Positions 33,702 to 43,301 of a stretch of 64,000 nucleotides of DNA are shown here, piece by piece (position 1 is the stretch's first letter; each line of letters starts with the position of its first letter). The notes beneath the pieces are model-generated. The model saw only the letters and a program-made list of their open reading frames with translations, was not told the DNA's origin and did not search any database. A program made the position numbers and the translations under genes. This DNA is from Lachnospiraceae bacterium UBA938 (lineage in GTDB: Bacteria > Bacillota > Clostridia > Lachnospirales > Lachnospiraceae): contig DBDG01000007.1 of assembly GCA_002293475.1 (NCBI GenBank), positions 3,480 to 67,479 on the forward strand, in the 5' to 3' direction.

Positions 33702-35575
33702 AAGGAATCCCACTTCTGGCGGATGCGGCTGATCATGGTCTGGCTGTCGATGCCGGTTTCATGTCTTAATATCTCCACGTTCCCATGTTCAACATATTCG
33801 TCGGGAAGGGCTATCGTCAGTAGGCTGACCGGGCTTTCCGCTTCTAAAAGCAGCTGACGGACTTTCTCGCCGAAACCGCCGCTGGCTACGTTTTCTTCCA
33901 TCGTGACGATCAGCTTGTGGCTGCCGGCTGCTTCCCGGATGCTCTCCTGGTCGATCGGCTTCACGAACCTGGCATTGATCAGGGAGCATGGCAGGCTGGC
34001 GGCCTTTAAGGCGGTTCTTACCGTTTCGGCTTCTTTGACCATGCTGCCGACCGCAATCAGACAGATACCGCTTTCTTCATAGATGACTTCTGCCTGTCCC
34101 ATCATGACCGGCTGGCGGTATTCCTGCAGGCCGGTATAAGCTTCCCCGCGGGGGTAGCGGATTGCGACGGGTACGCCGCAGACAGCGGCATATTTGAGCA
34201 TATCGGAAAGCTCCCATTTATTTTTGGGAGCCATAATGTGCATATTGGGTATGGATGACAGGTAGGAAAGATCGAAAATACCCTGATGGGTCTCCCCGTC
34301 GCTTCCTACCAAGCCGGCACGGTCAATGGCAAAGATCACCGGCAGGTTCTGTAAGCAGACATCATGAAGGATCTGGTCATAGGCTCTTTGCAGAAAGGAG
34401 GAATAGACCGCCACGATCGGCTTCAGTCCGCCGGCGGCTAGGCCGGCCGCAAAAGTCACGGCATGTTCTTCAGCGATGCCGACATCGAAAAAGCGTTCCT
34501 TGAACATATTGCGGAATCTTTTCAGTCCGGTTCCGTCCGGCATGGCAGCCGTGATGGCTACGATCTTTTCATCCCTTGCTCCCAGCTTAGTCATGACCGT
34601 GGAAAAGATATCCGTATAACTGACGGTTCTGGGCAGGGTCGGAAGACCAGTCTGGATATCATAGGGTTCCGCGCCATGGAAACGCGCCGGGTGGCGCTCT
34701 GCGGGAGCAAAACCTTTGCCCTTCTGGGTCACGATATGGAGCAGAACGGCTTTTTTAACCCGTTTTGCTTCCTGTATCATCCGGACCATCCTAGGAATGT
34801 CATGGCCGTCCACAGAACCTAGGTAAGTGATGCCCATGTCTTCAAAAAACATGCCGGGGATGACCATCTGCTTAAAAGTATTTTTGGCACGGCGGATGCC
34901 TTCCACCATTTTATCGCCGTATTTAGGAACATCCATCAGGGTATTGTAGACGCCTTCCTTGATATCCAGATAGGTGTTGGCCGTCCGCACATTATTGAGA
35001 TATTTGGATACGCCGCCGACATTTTCTGAGATCGACATTTTGTTGTCGTTTAGGATGATGATAAAATTGGTATCCAGCCTAGCGGCATTGTTTAACGCTT
35101 CGTATGCCATGCCGCCGGTCAGGGAACCGTCTCCGATCACGGAGATGACGGTGCAGTTTTCTTCCTGGCCGCTTGCGGCCAAGATGTCCCTGGCCTTTAC
35201 AAGACCTAGGCCTGCCGAAATCGAGGTAGAGCTGTGCCCGGTGTCGAAACAGTCGCAGCTGCTTTCCTTTCGCTTGGGAAAGCCGCTCATGCCGCCATAT
35301 TTACGCAAGTTATCGAAGCCGTCTTTTCTGCCGGTCAGCAGCTTGTGGGTGTAGGATTGATGGCCGACATCCCATATCAGCTTATCTTTCGGAAAATTAA
35401 GGCACAGATGTAAGGCCATCGTCAGTTCCACGGCACCTAGGTTTGAGCCGAGATGCCCGCCTGTCTTACTGATCTTCTCAATCAAAAACTGCCGGATTTC
35501 TTCGGCCAGCCGCGCGTAGTCTTGGGAAGGGATATTTTTGATATCATTTTCTTTGGTGATACTGTCGAGTAGCAT
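33698..35575 (-). CDS. dxs: 1-deoxy-D-xylulose-5-phosphate synthase
   Basis: 625 residues; condenses pyruvate and glyceraldehyde 3-phosphate with thiamine diphosphate, the first step of the non-mevalonate isoprenoid pathway. The thiamine diphosphate motif is VIGDGSLTGGMAYEALNNAA, the transketolase-type DRAGLVGSDGETHQGIFDL lies near residue 420, and DVGHQSYTHKLLTGR near 70. ATG 35575 follows the ispA stop by 12 bases with a GAGG site. Neighbouring ispA and the distant ispG serve the same pathway. Confidence 0.97.
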   Translation of the reverse strand: MLLDSITKENDIKNIPSQDYARLAEEIRQFLIEKISKTGGHLGSNLGAVELTMALHLCLNFPKDKLIWDVGHQSYTHKLLTGRKDGFDNLRKYGGMSGFPKRKESSCDCFDTGHSSTSISAGLGLVKARDILAASGQEENCTVISVIGDGSLTGGMAYEALNNAARLDTNFIIILNDNKMSISENVGGVSKYLNNVRTANTYLDIKEGVYNTLMDVPKYGDKMVEGIRRAKNTFKQMVIPGMFFEDMGITYLGSVDGHDIPRMVRMIQEAKRVKKAVLLHIVTQKGKGFAPAERHPARFHGAEPYDIQTGLPTLPRTVSYTDIFSTVMTKLGARDEKIVAITAAMPDGTGLKRFRNMFKERFFDVGIAEEHAVTFAAGLAAGGLKPIVAVYSSFLQRAYDQILHDVCLQNLPVIFAIDRAGLVGSDGETHQGIFDLSYLSSIPNMHIMAPKNKWELSDMLKYAAVCGVPVAIRYPRGEAYTGLQEYRQPVMMGQAEVIYEESGICLIAVGSMVKEAETVRTALKAASLPCSLINARFVKPIDQESIREAAGSHKLIVTMEENVASGGFGEKVRQLLLEAESPVSLLTIALPDEYVEHGNVEILRHETGIDSQTMISRIRQKWDSL

Positions 35576-35587
35576 AAGGGAACCTCA

Positions 35588-36517
35588 CTATCTTCTTCTA
35601 TGAACCATTTCTTCAATTAACTGAAACAGAAAGGGATTTTCATGTTTCAGGGACTTAAGCAGCACAATGGCTTCTTGAGACAGGTATTCCACCTCCTTGC
35701 GGGATTCTTCCAGCCCTTTCAGCGATACGAAGGTAAGCTTCCGGTTTTTATCATCGCTTCCTATCGGTTTTCCCAGTTCTTCAAAAGTGCTGGTTGCATC
35801 TAGGATATCATCCTGGATCTGAAATGCCACCCCGATACAATAAGCCGCCCTTTCCAGTTTCTTATTTTCCTCCGGACCGGCTCCTGCCAGAACAGCTCCG
35901 ATCATCATGGCGCTCTGGAACAGTGCCGCCGTCTTGTGTTCATGAATAAAATACAGCAATTCTTCCTCCGGCATGCCGTCTGTTTCTTCTGCTAAGATAT
36001 CAGCCGCCTGTCCGCCGATCATGCCCATGACACCGGCCTTCCGGCCAAGGATCGTAAGCGCCGTGGTCACCCGGTTCATGGTTTCGGTCTGGCCCGTACC
36101 GCTCCCGGTTATGCCTTCATAAGCCTTTACGGCTGTTTCAAAAGCCAGATTTAGGAGACCGTCGCCCGCTAGGATTGACATGCCTTCTCCATATACGATA
36201 TGCGTGGTTTTTCTGCCACGGCGGTACTCGTCGTCATCCATCGCCGGCAGATCGTCATGAACAAGGGAATAAGTGTGGATCATTTCCAAGGCCGCCATAA
36301 AGGGATGGCAGAGCCTTCTAGCCAAAGACTCCGTTCCGCCGAACATCCGGAAAGTTTCTTCCATCAGCATCGGCCGGATCCGTTTTCCCCCAGAGCGGAT
36401 GCTGTAATTCATCGCCGCAAGGACTTTACGCTGATAGCCCTCTTCTTGGGGCAGGAAGCGGTCAATGATTTCATTAATTTCTGCGGTTCTTTTTTGCTGC
36501 TCTTCCTTAAAATTCAT
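35588..36517 (-). CDS. ispA: Polyprenyl (farnesyl) diphosphate synthase
   Basis: 309 residues, all-helical isoprenyl synthase that elongates allylic diphosphates with IPP. The first aspartate-rich motif is VHDDLPAMDDDEYRRG and the second FQIQDDILD. GGKRIRPML near the N-terminus binds diphosphate. The position between xseB and dxs is standard for farnesyl/geranyl diphosphate synthase. It overlaps the end of xseB by 11 bases and its ribosome binding site lies within that gene. Confidence 0.95.
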   Translation of the reverse strand: MNFKEEQQKRTAEINEIIDRFLPQEEGYQRKVLAAMNYSIRSGGKRIRPMLMEETFRMFGGTESLARRLCHPFMAALEMIHTYSLVHDDLPAMDDDEYRRGRKTTHIVYGEGMSILAGDGLLNLAFETAVKAYEGITGSGTGQTETMNRVTTALTILGRKAGVMGMIGGQAADILAEETDGMPEEELLYFIHEHKTAALFQSAMMIGAVLAGAGPEENKKLERAAYCIGVAFQIQDDILDATSTFEELGKPIGSDDKNRKLTFVSLKGLEESRKEVEYLSQEAIVLLKSLKHENPFLFQLIEEMVHRRR

Positions 36518-36701
36518 GTTTTTCGCCTTCTTCCGTGATTATCAGCACTTTCTTTTCCACCTTATCAATAAATTCATTGCATTGTTTGACTAATTCCATG
36601 CCCTTTTGATATTCCCGGAAGGATTCTTCCAATGAGATGTCTTCCCGCTCCAACAGGGAAATGACTTCCTCCAGCTTGGTAAAAGTTTCATTAAGATTCA
36701 T
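36507..36701 (-). CDS. xseB: Exodeoxyribonuclease VII small subunit
   Basis: 64 residues, helical partner of XseA in exonuclease VII, which degrades single-stranded DNA from both ends. The typical pattern FTKLEEVISLLEREDISLEE followed by SFREYQKGMELVKQC is complete. It overlaps xseA by four bases and ispA by 11, so the three are translationally coupled. Confidence 0.95.
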   Translation of the reverse strand: MNLNETFTKLEEVISLLEREDISLEESFREYQKGMELVKQCNEFIDKVEKKVLIITEEGEKHEF

Positions 36702-37912
36702 GCTCTTTCGGACCTTTCTCGTTGTATGGCCTGAGCCGTCACTATACCGTTTTTAAGATGAATGGCTAGGTGATCGCCGACCTTCACCCGGCCGATATCC
36801 GTCACCGCTTTCCCTTGCATATCCGCGACATAAGAAAATCCTTGGCTCAGCTTATTAAGCGGAGACAGACCCTTAAGCCGGGCAACCTGCAGTTCCATAC
36901 GAAACCGGCTGCGGCGGATGCTGCCCTCCATCAGATCCTGAAGCCGCCCTTCAAGACTTAGCGCATAGGCTCTTTTTTCTCTTATTTTCATGACCGGGCT
37001 GGCTCCTTGCAGCCGCGTCCGGTAAGATAACAGGCGATATTTGTTTACTTCCGCTTTATTCCTTAACAGTCGTTTCAAAGTCGCTTCGATGTCACCTAAC
37101 CGCTCCGCCAACTGGCGGATATCATAAACGGCCAGTTCTGCCGCAGCCGAAGGCGTCGGCGCCCTTAAATCAGCCACAAAATCCGCAATCGTAAAATCAG
37201 TTTCATGGCCTACGGCCGATATGACGGGCACCCGGCAGTCGAATATGGCCTGGGCGACGATTTCCTCATTAAACGCCCACAGATCTTCGATCGAACCGCC
37301 GCCGCGGCCGACGATCATCACATCCACGTTTTCCTGCTCAAGGGTGCGGATGCCCTTAACAATGCTGGCTGCCGCCGTTTCTCCCTGGACCGTTGCCGGA
37401 TAGAGGATGATCTGCACATAAGGGTTCCGGCGGGCGGCAATATGGATGATGTCCTGCACCGCCGCACCGGAAGGTGCCGTTACCACCCCCAGCTTGCGGA
37501 TGTAGCGAGGAAGAGGCTGCTTGTATTCCGAAGCAAACATCCCCATTTCTTCCAGCCTGTTTTTTAGGATCTCAAACTGTTCATATAGGTAGCCTTGTCC
37601 GTCTTTGGTGATTTTTCTGGCATATAGCTGGTATTTGCCGTCTTTTTCATAGACTTCGACGGAACCGCTGACCACCGCCTGCATGCCGTCAGCCAGCCGA
37701 AAAGCAAGACCGGAACGGCTTCCGGCAAACATAACGCAGGAAATCGTTCCTTTCATATCTTTCAAGGTAAAATATATATGTCCCGAGGGATGATAGCGAC
37801 AGTTGCTGACTTCTCCCTTGACCGCGACAGCGTGAAGCAGAAAGTCCTGCGAAAACATGTTTTTTATATAAGAATTAACCTGGGTCACTGTGTATACGCT
37901 GCTCATATCCAC
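36698..37912 (-). CDS. xseA: Exodeoxyribonuclease VII large subunit
   Basis: 404 residues. An N-terminal OB domain (VKGEVSNCRYHPSGHIYFTL) is followed by the catalytic core with IVGRGGGSIEDLWAFN and PVISAVGHETDFTIADFVAD, then a coiled coil and a C-terminal segment. The apparent start is GTG 37912; an ATG two codons later (37906) is equally possible, and no strong ribosome binding site decides. It follows nusB by six bases. Confidence 0.95.
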   Translation of the reverse strand: MDMSSVYTVTQVNSYIKNMFSQDFLLHAVAVKGEVSNCRYHPSGHIYFTLKDMKGTISCVMFAGSRSGLAFRLADGMQAVVSGSVEVYEKDGKYQLYARKITKDGQGYLYEQFEILKNRLEEMGMFASEYKQPLPRYIRKLGVVTAPSGAAVQDIIHIAARRNPYVQIILYPATVQGETAAASIVKGIRTLEQENVDVMIVGRGGGSIEDLWAFNEEIVAQAIFDCRVPVISAVGHETDFTIADFVADLRAPTPSAAAELAVYDIRQLAERLGDIEATLKRLLRNKAEVNKYRLLSYRTRLQGASPVMKIREKRAYALSLEGRLQDLMEGSIRRSRFRMELQVARLKGLSPLNKLSQGFSYVADMQGKAVTDIGRVKVGDHLAIHLKNGIVTAQAIQRERSERA

Positions 37913-37918
37913 CCTAAT

Positions 37919-38344
37919 CTATTTGCTGCCTTTAGGTTCTTCAAGTTTGGCGAACTTGGACAGCACGCCGTTGACAAAGGCCGAGGAATTGTCCTGACCA
38001 AATTTTTTGGCAAGTTCGACCGCTTCATTGATCGCTACTCCCACCGGTATGTCCGGATCAAACCTCATTTCATAAACGGCAAGCCGCAGGATTGTCAGAT
38101 CGACCTTGCCCATGCGGGAAGTGATCCATCCGGCGGCCTGCTCATTCAGCATCCGGTCCAGCTCCGGGAGGCGTTTGATGATATTATCTAATTTGTCAAT
38201 AATATAGACCGCCTCCCCGGCTTCCGGCTGATTTTCTTCTTCATTTAAAAAGAGCTGGGTCTGTTCCGGCATTTCCGCAAGCTGATTAAATTCCACGCGG
38301 AACAGTAATTTGAAGATCTGTTCTCTTATTTCCCTTCTGCCCAT
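37919..38344 (-). CDS. nusB: Transcription antitermination factor NusB
   Basis: 141 residues, helical protein that with NusE (S10) binds boxA in rRNA leaders to promote antitermination. It opens MGRREIREQIFKLLFRVEFN, and the C-terminal half has DLTILRLAVYEMRFDPDIPV and AINEAVELAKKFGQDNSSAF, both characteristic. It begins two bases after the asp23 stop with AGGATC as a weak ribosome binding site. Confidence 0.95.
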   Translation of the reverse strand: MGRREIREQIFKLLFRVEFNQLAEMPEQTQLFLNEEENQPEAGEAVYIIDKLDNIIKRLPELDRMLNEQAAGWITSRMGKVDLTILRLAVYEMRFDPDIPVGVAINEAVELAKKFGQDNSSAFVNGVLSKFAKLEEPKGSK

Positions 38345-38346
38345 GA

Positions 38347-38775
38347 TTATTGATCCTGCTTCATATTGACACCGGCTATTCTGATATTCACGTCGGTCAC
38401 TTCCAAACCGGTCATGTTCTGAATAGCGGCCTGGACTTTAGTCTGTACTTTCTGGCTGATTACCGGGATATTATATCCGTATTCCACAATTAGAGCAATA
38501 TCAACCTTCACTCTCTTCCCGTAAACTTCGACTTTTACTCCTTTGGCCAGATTCTTCACGCCGACTTTGCTCATCAGCTCGTTGGTAATATTCCCCGACA
38601 TGGCTGAAATACCGTCGACTTCCATGGATGCTAGGCCGGCTATCATGGCGACCACGTCATCGGCAATCTTGACCGTTCCGATATCGTCATACTCCTTCAG
38701 TGTATATGACTTTTCACCTGATGCCTGCTTCTGCTCATCCAGTGTTTGCTTTTGCGCACTGTATTCTCTTTCCAT
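38347..38775 (-). CDS. Asp23/Gls24 family envelope stress protein
   Basis: 142 residues of the Asp23/Gls24 family (YqhY type), with a polar N-terminal region of about 30 residues, then the conserved domain: GTVKIADDVVAMIAGLASME, VDGISAM, KGVKVEVYGKRVKVDIALIV and a closing VTDVNIRIAGV. YqhY-type members are co-conserved with acetyl-CoA carboxylase and nusB genes and are linked to lipid homeostasis. It is first in the block that runs through nusB, xseA, xseB, ispA and dxs. AAAGAGG precedes the ATG. Confidence 0.92.
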   Translation of the reverse strand: MEREYSAQKQTLDEQKQASGEKSYTLKEYDDIGTVKIADDVVAMIAGLASMEVDGISAMSGNITNELMSKVGVKNLAKGVKVEVYGKRVKVDIALIVEYGYNIPVISQKVQTKVQAAIQNMTGLEVTDVNIRIAGVNMKQDQ

Positions 38776-38906
38776 ATCCGCACCTCTTTCTGATTATCCA
38801 CAGCTATGCTGCCGCATATAAATCGAAGTCTGATCTACTGACCTTACTTCTCCAATAATACCAAAATTTATTGCGTTTGCCTAGACCTTATTCAAAAACC
38901 GATACC

Positions 38907-40307
38907 TCAGAGCCAAAAACTTAAGCTTAACTGTTTTTCCATATCGGCATATCTGACGATGTCTTCCTCGCTTTGAAGATAGCGGAATATTTTCTGGTCC
39001 TCGATCAGATATTTAAGCATCTGTCCATAAATTGCCACATCGGAACATTTCAGGGTAATATACCCGCTGCCCTTGGCATATTCACGCTCAAACAGCTCTT
39101 GCAATCTGTCTTCATCAACTGCGGTAAAGTAAAGCCCTTCCCGGATGTAATAGTTATCTTTAGTCGCGGTACATTGCGGAAGCGGCACGATTGTTTCGAT
39201 CACATGCGTCTTATTTAGCTGATCCGTGGTTATACACAGATAATCATAGTTGATCGGCGGGATGCTGTCATTCCAAGTATTCTCGCTTCCTTCGGTGACG
39301 GCACTGTCCGCACCGGTTTCCATCCGGTATGAGGCATCGCCCCATGTAGTGTCCACGTAATAATAATCCCCATGGACTTTAATCATATTCCATGCATGCC
39401 CTTCTCCCCCGGAGACCTTACCCGTCACCATGGTTGCCGGTATTCCCGCCTGTTTCAGCAGATACTGCGTTGCCTTGGCATAACCTTGACAGACGGAGCG
39501 TTCATCAAGAAAAACCGAGCAGATATTCTGGTTGTCTTCTGCTTCTGCATCATATTCGGTCCGGTTTATCAAAAACTCGTAGATGTATTTTACTTTATCA
39601 TATTCATCACCGGTTGCCGGCATATCGGCCAGACAGCTCTCTACATAAGCGTCAATCTTCTGCTGTCTGTCCTGCATCTCCTGAAGTCCGTAGCTGTAGG
39701 TAGCCGTAAAACTAATCTTTTTTGTGATATCATCCCTTGAATAACGGGTGTAACGATATCCGACTACATAAAAAATCTCGGGATGGTCATTCAGGACACA
39801 CTGGAACACTTTTTCTATCATCGCCGGATCGGTGCTGGAAACCATGATGCCGGTAGCATATTCCCGCATGATTACAGCAAGCTCAGCATATAGTCTCTGT
39901 TCTGCTGCTGTTAATTGATCGAAATGATAGTTTCCGGTCTGGGCGGCTAAGATCCCGGCCATCTCTTCTTCCCGCAGGCCGATGCGTCCTCGGGCAGCAA
40001 GATCCTCCATTGACATCTCTGCCCCAATAATATCGACCGTTATTTCATCTTCAGCCCCGTATTCCTCCGGCCATTCTGTTCCGGAGGACGATATCTCCTC
40101 CTCATTCCTTTGTAAATCCTCTGGAAAACTCTCTTCTTCCAAGGCAGAACTAGCTTCTTGGACAATATTAGTCTCGGCTTTTTCTTCCGTATGCTCTTCC
40201 TGTATTAAGGCTTCTCTTTCTGCATTGCCGGCCGGAAAACATCCCGCTGCCGCCGACAGCACCAGACACAAGAAGATAATATTAAATTTAGATTTAAGAT
40301 TTCCCAT
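38907..40307 (-). CDS. Transglutaminase-like domain lipoprotein
   Basis: 466 residues. The signal peptide ends in a lipobox-like AAAGC (about residue 22), so it is probably an extracellular lipoprotein. A Glu-rich linker of about 80 residues follows. The transglutaminase-like (papain-fold) domain has the triad Cys in ERSVCQGYAKATQYLL, His in GEGHAWNMIKV and Asp in YYYVDTTWGD, as in bacterial peptidase-like members. Substrate unknown; cell-wall or peptide hydrolysis is the usual guess. Start 40307 has GAGGGG upstream; ATG 40325 lies too close to any site. It separates the asp23 block from prfC. Confidence 0.85.
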   Translation of the reverse strand: MGNLKSKFNIIFLCLVLSAAAGCFPAGNAEREALIQEEHTEEKAETNIVQEASSALEEESFPEDLQRNEEEISSSGTEWPEEYGAEDEITVDIIGAEMSMEDLAARGRIGLREEEMAGILAAQTGNYHFDQLTAAEQRLYAELAVIMREYATGIMVSSTDPAMIEKVFQCVLNDHPEIFYVVGYRYTRYSRDDITKKISFTATYSYGLQEMQDRQQKIDAYVESCLADMPATGDEYDKVKYIYEFLINRTEYDAEAEDNQNICSVFLDERSVCQGYAKATQYLLKQAGIPATMVTGKVSGGEGHAWNMIKVHGDYYYVDTTWGDASYRMETGADSAVTEGSENTWNDSIPPINYDYLCITTDQLNKTHVIETIVPLPQCTATKDNYYIREGLYFTAVDEDRLQELFEREYAKGSGYITLKCSDVAIYGQMLKYLIEDQKIFRYLQSEEDIVRYADMEKQLSLSFWL

Positions 40308-40422
40308 ATTGTAATCCCCTCGCATTCCGCAGATTCAATCCGTGAAACTTGCTTACATAAGTAAATTTACATGATCAGCTTGGCTGGTCTGTGCCGCCCA
40401 TTGCCACACGGCCACCTTGCTT

Positions 40423-42012
40423 TCACATACCGAATTCCGATAATATCAGTTCGTTATTCCTATCCAATGTCATGCCGACACTCCAGGCATTGACAAACAA
40501 CAGCAAAGGATTGCCTTTTAAATCTTTAATTTTTTTCATATCAGAGGTGCCGATCAGTCGGTCTAAATCAATATCTTTGTTCTTAATCCAGCGGATATGC
40601 TCATATGGCAGGCTTTCTAATTTGATTTCTACGTTATACTCATTTTCCAGCCGGTACTTCAGGACGTCAAACTGGAGGACCCCTACCACGCCGACAATGA
40701 TCTCCTCCATACCGGTATTATATTCCTGAAATATCTGGATAGCCCCCTCCTGGGCAATCTGCATGACGCCTTTGACAAATTGTTTCCGCTTCATCGTATC
40801 AATCTGCTTGACGCGGGCAAAATGCTCCGGCGCAAAGGTCGGTATGCCTTCGTAGCAGAATTCATCTCCCGGCCGGCCAAGGGTATCGCCGATCGAAAAT
40901 ATTCCGGGGTCAAAGACACCGATAATATCCCCGGCAAATGCCTCGTCTAGGATCTTCCGTTCACTGGCCATGATCTGCTGCGGCTGCGACAGGCGCATAT
41001 TCCTGCCGCCCTGGATATGCCTGACCTCCATGCCGGCCTCATATTTGCCGGAACATATCCGCATAAAGGCGATGCGGTCGCGGTGTGCCTTATTCATATT
41101 GGCTTGGATCTTAAAGACAAATGCGGAAAAAGGGTGCGCCACCGGGTCGATCAGACCGGTATTGGCTTTGCGGGGCAATGGCACCGTTGTCATCTTCAGA
41201 AAATGCGCCAGGAAAAACTCCACGCCGAAATTGGTCAGAGCCGATCCGAAGAAAACCGGCGTCAGCACACCTGCCCTGACCGCTTCCAGATCAAACTCCG
41301 CGCTGGCGCCGTCCAGCAGTTCTATTTCATCCCGCAGGATGTTTTGATATTCCTCGCCAATACGGTCGGTAAGCCTGTCCTTCTCATCTAGGGAAATCTC
41401 TTCGCTGACACCTTCCTTGGTTCCCTTTTCTGTATCCGAATACGTAATGACACAACCGTTCTCCCGGTCATAAATGCCTTTAAAGTTCTTGCCTGATCCG
41501 ATCGGCCAGTTTACCGGACAGGTGGCTATACCCAGTTCCTTTTCAATCTCATCCAGCAGGGCAAAGGTATCGCCGGCATCCCTGTCCAGCTTATTGATAA
41601 AGGTGAATATCGGTATCCGCCGCATGACACAGACCTTAAACAGCTTCCTTGTCTGCGCCTCCACTCCCTTGGAAGCATCGATTACCATAACCGCCGAATC
41701 GGCCGCCATCAGAGTCCGATAAGTATCTTCCGAAAAATCCTGGTGCCCTGGTGTATCTAGGATATTGATGCAAAAACCATCGTATTCAAACTGAAGCACG
41801 GATGAAGTGACCGAAATCCCCCTTTCTTTTTCTATCTCCATCCAGTCGGAAACGGCATGCCTTGCCGTGGCCTTCCCTTTTACGCTTCCCGCTAGGTTAA
41901 TCGCCCCGCCGTAGAGCAGGAACTTTTCAGTTAAAGTGGTTTTCCCGGCATCCGGGTGCGATATAATAGCAAAGGTTCTTCTTCTGTTAATCTCTTTCGT
42001 GTCGGTGCTCAC
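40423..42012 (-). CDS. prfC: Peptide chain release factor 3
   Basis: 529 residues, translational GTPase that recycles RF1/RF2 after peptide release. G1 ISHPDAGKTTLTEKFLL, then SDWMEIEKERGISVTSS, G3 DTPGHQDFSEDTYRTL and G4 INKLDRD are all present; elongation-factor-type domains II and III follow. Start is GTG 42012, with GGAGGAG six bases upstream; the ATG at 42033 includes that ribosome binding site in the coding frame and is unlikely. Confidence 0.96.
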   Translation of the reverse strand: MSTDTKEINRRRTFAIISHPDAGKTTLTEKFLLYGGAINLAGSVKGKATARHAVSDWMEIEKERGISVTSSVLQFEYDGFCINILDTPGHQDFSEDTYRTLMAADSAVMVIDASKGVEAQTRKLFKVCVMRRIPIFTFINKLDRDAGDTFALLDEIEKELGIATCPVNWPIGSGKNFKGIYDRENGCVITYSDTEKGTKEGVSEEISLDEKDRLTDRIGEEYQNILRDEIELLDGASAEFDLEAVRAGVLTPVFFGSALTNFGVEFFLAHFLKMTTVPLPRKANTGLIDPVAHPFSAFVFKIQANMNKAHRDRIAFMRICSGKYEAGMEVRHIQGGRNMRLSQPQQIMASERKILDEAFAGDIIGVFDPGIFSIGDTLGRPGDEFCYEGIPTFAPEHFARVKQIDTMKRKQFVKGVMQIAQEGAIQIFQEYNTGMEEIIVGVVGVLQFDVLKYRLENEYNVEIKLESLPYEHIRWIKNKDIDLDRLIGTSDMKKIKDLKGNPLLLFVNAWSVGMTLDRNNELILSEFGM

Positions 42013-42057
42013 GTATATCTCCTCCAAATCCATAATACATTATTAATAAGGGCTAGG

Positions 42058-43212
42058 CTATAACAGGGAGGTGCCGCTGATCTGTCCCTTTATATCAAAA
42101 TAAGCCAGTATTGTCGCCCCGATATCGGCAAAAGTCTCTCTGGTACCGAGATTACCCTTCCCAGCCCCTGCTTTTCCGGCCATAAGGAGCGGCACATATT
42201 CCCTTGAATGATCCGTGGAGGCCGTATAGCCCGGATCACAGCCGTGATCCGCGGTAATCAGCAATAAATCTTCATCCTTAAGTCTGCTTAGGATAGCAGG
42301 CAACTGAGCGTCAAAATACGAAAGCGCCTCCGCATAGCCGTCCACATCATTCCGGTGCCCGTAAAGCATGTCATAGTCCACTAGGTTGGTAAAAAGCAGT
42401 CCAGTAAAGTCACTGTCCATATATGCCAGTGTCTTGGCGATACCTTCACTGTTGTCGCTCGTATAAGTGTAAGCGGTAATGCCCTTTCCGGCAAAAATAT
42501 CGTTGATTTTCCCCACGCCGATCACCTCAAGGCCAGCACCCTGCAAGGCTTCAAGCATAGTCGGCCCCTGGGGCTCCAGAGAAAAATCATGCCGGCCGGC
42601 GGTTCTTTTGAATGTCCCGCCGTGACCGCCAAACGGCCTGGCGATCACCCGGCCGACACCATATTCTCCGGTAAGCAGGCAGCGGGCATCCCGGCAATAC
42701 CGATAGAGCTCCTCCAAAGAGACGATGTCCTCATGGGCGGCGATCTGGAAGACGCTGTCGGCGGAAGTATATACGATCAGACTGCCTGTCCTAAGATGTT
42801 CCTCGCCAAAATCCTTGATGACCTCAGTCCCCGAATATGGCCGGTTGCAAAGATATCCCCGGCCTGTCATGCGGCAAAAAGCGTCCATGACCTCCTTGGG
42901 AAAACCGTCCGGAAAAACCGGCAGCGGCTTCTGGGAAACAAGCCCGGCTATTTCCCAATGCCCGATAGTAGTATCCTTGCCCTTGGAAGCTTCTTTCATA
43001 CGGGCATAAGCCCCTGGCGGTGCGGCAATCCCTTCCGCATAATCAATGCCGTCGATATTAAACAGACCTAATTGCCGCATATTAGGCACATGAAAACGAG
43101 GGCTATGGAATACCGAACGTAGCGTATTGGTTCCCCAATCGCCATACTCTCCGGCATCTTCCATTGCCCCGATTCCCACACTGTCAAGAATAATCAATAT
43201 AACCCGTTTCAT
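42058..43212 (-). CDS. deoB: Phosphopentomutase
   Basis: 384 residues; interconverts ribose/deoxyribose 1- and 5-phosphates in nucleoside salvage. Alkaline-phosphatase fold with metal ligands in IILDSVGIGAMEDAGEYGD, TADHGCDPGYTASTDHSRE and GHRNDVDGY. Start 43212 with AAAGGAAACC upstream. It lies between the spoIIIA operon and prfC and has no nucleoside phosphorylase next to it. Confidence 0.96.
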   Translation of the reverse strand: MKRVILIILDSVGIGAMEDAGEYGDWGTNTLRSVFHSPRFHVPNMRQLGLFNIDGIDYAEGIAAPPGAYARMKEASKGKDTTIGHWEIAGLVSQKPLPVFPDGFPKEVMDAFCRMTGRGYLCNRPYSGTEVIKDFGEEHLRTGSLIVYTSADSVFQIAAHEDIVSLEELYRYCRDARCLLTGEYGVGRVIARPFGGHGGTFKRTAGRHDFSLEPQGPTMLEALQGAGLEVIGVGKINDIFAGKGITAYTYTSDNSEGIAKTLAYMDSDFTGLLFTNLVDYDMLYGHRNDVDGYAEALSYFDAQLPAILSRLKDEDLLLITADHGCDPGYTASTDHSREYVPLLMAGKAGAGKGNLGTRETFADIGATILAYFDIKGQISGTSLL

Positions 43213-43301
43213 AGAGGTTTCCTTTCGTATCTTCAAATGCCAGTTCAGTATATCATAATTTCATTTGATCCGCACTATTTTTTGTTCGCATTGATTTGGA
43301 A

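Noticed and set aside
40423..40440. Further copy of the TACCGAATC end near the prfC stop
   Set aside because: TACCGAATTC there encodes the last prfC codons and lacks the second end and any stem.
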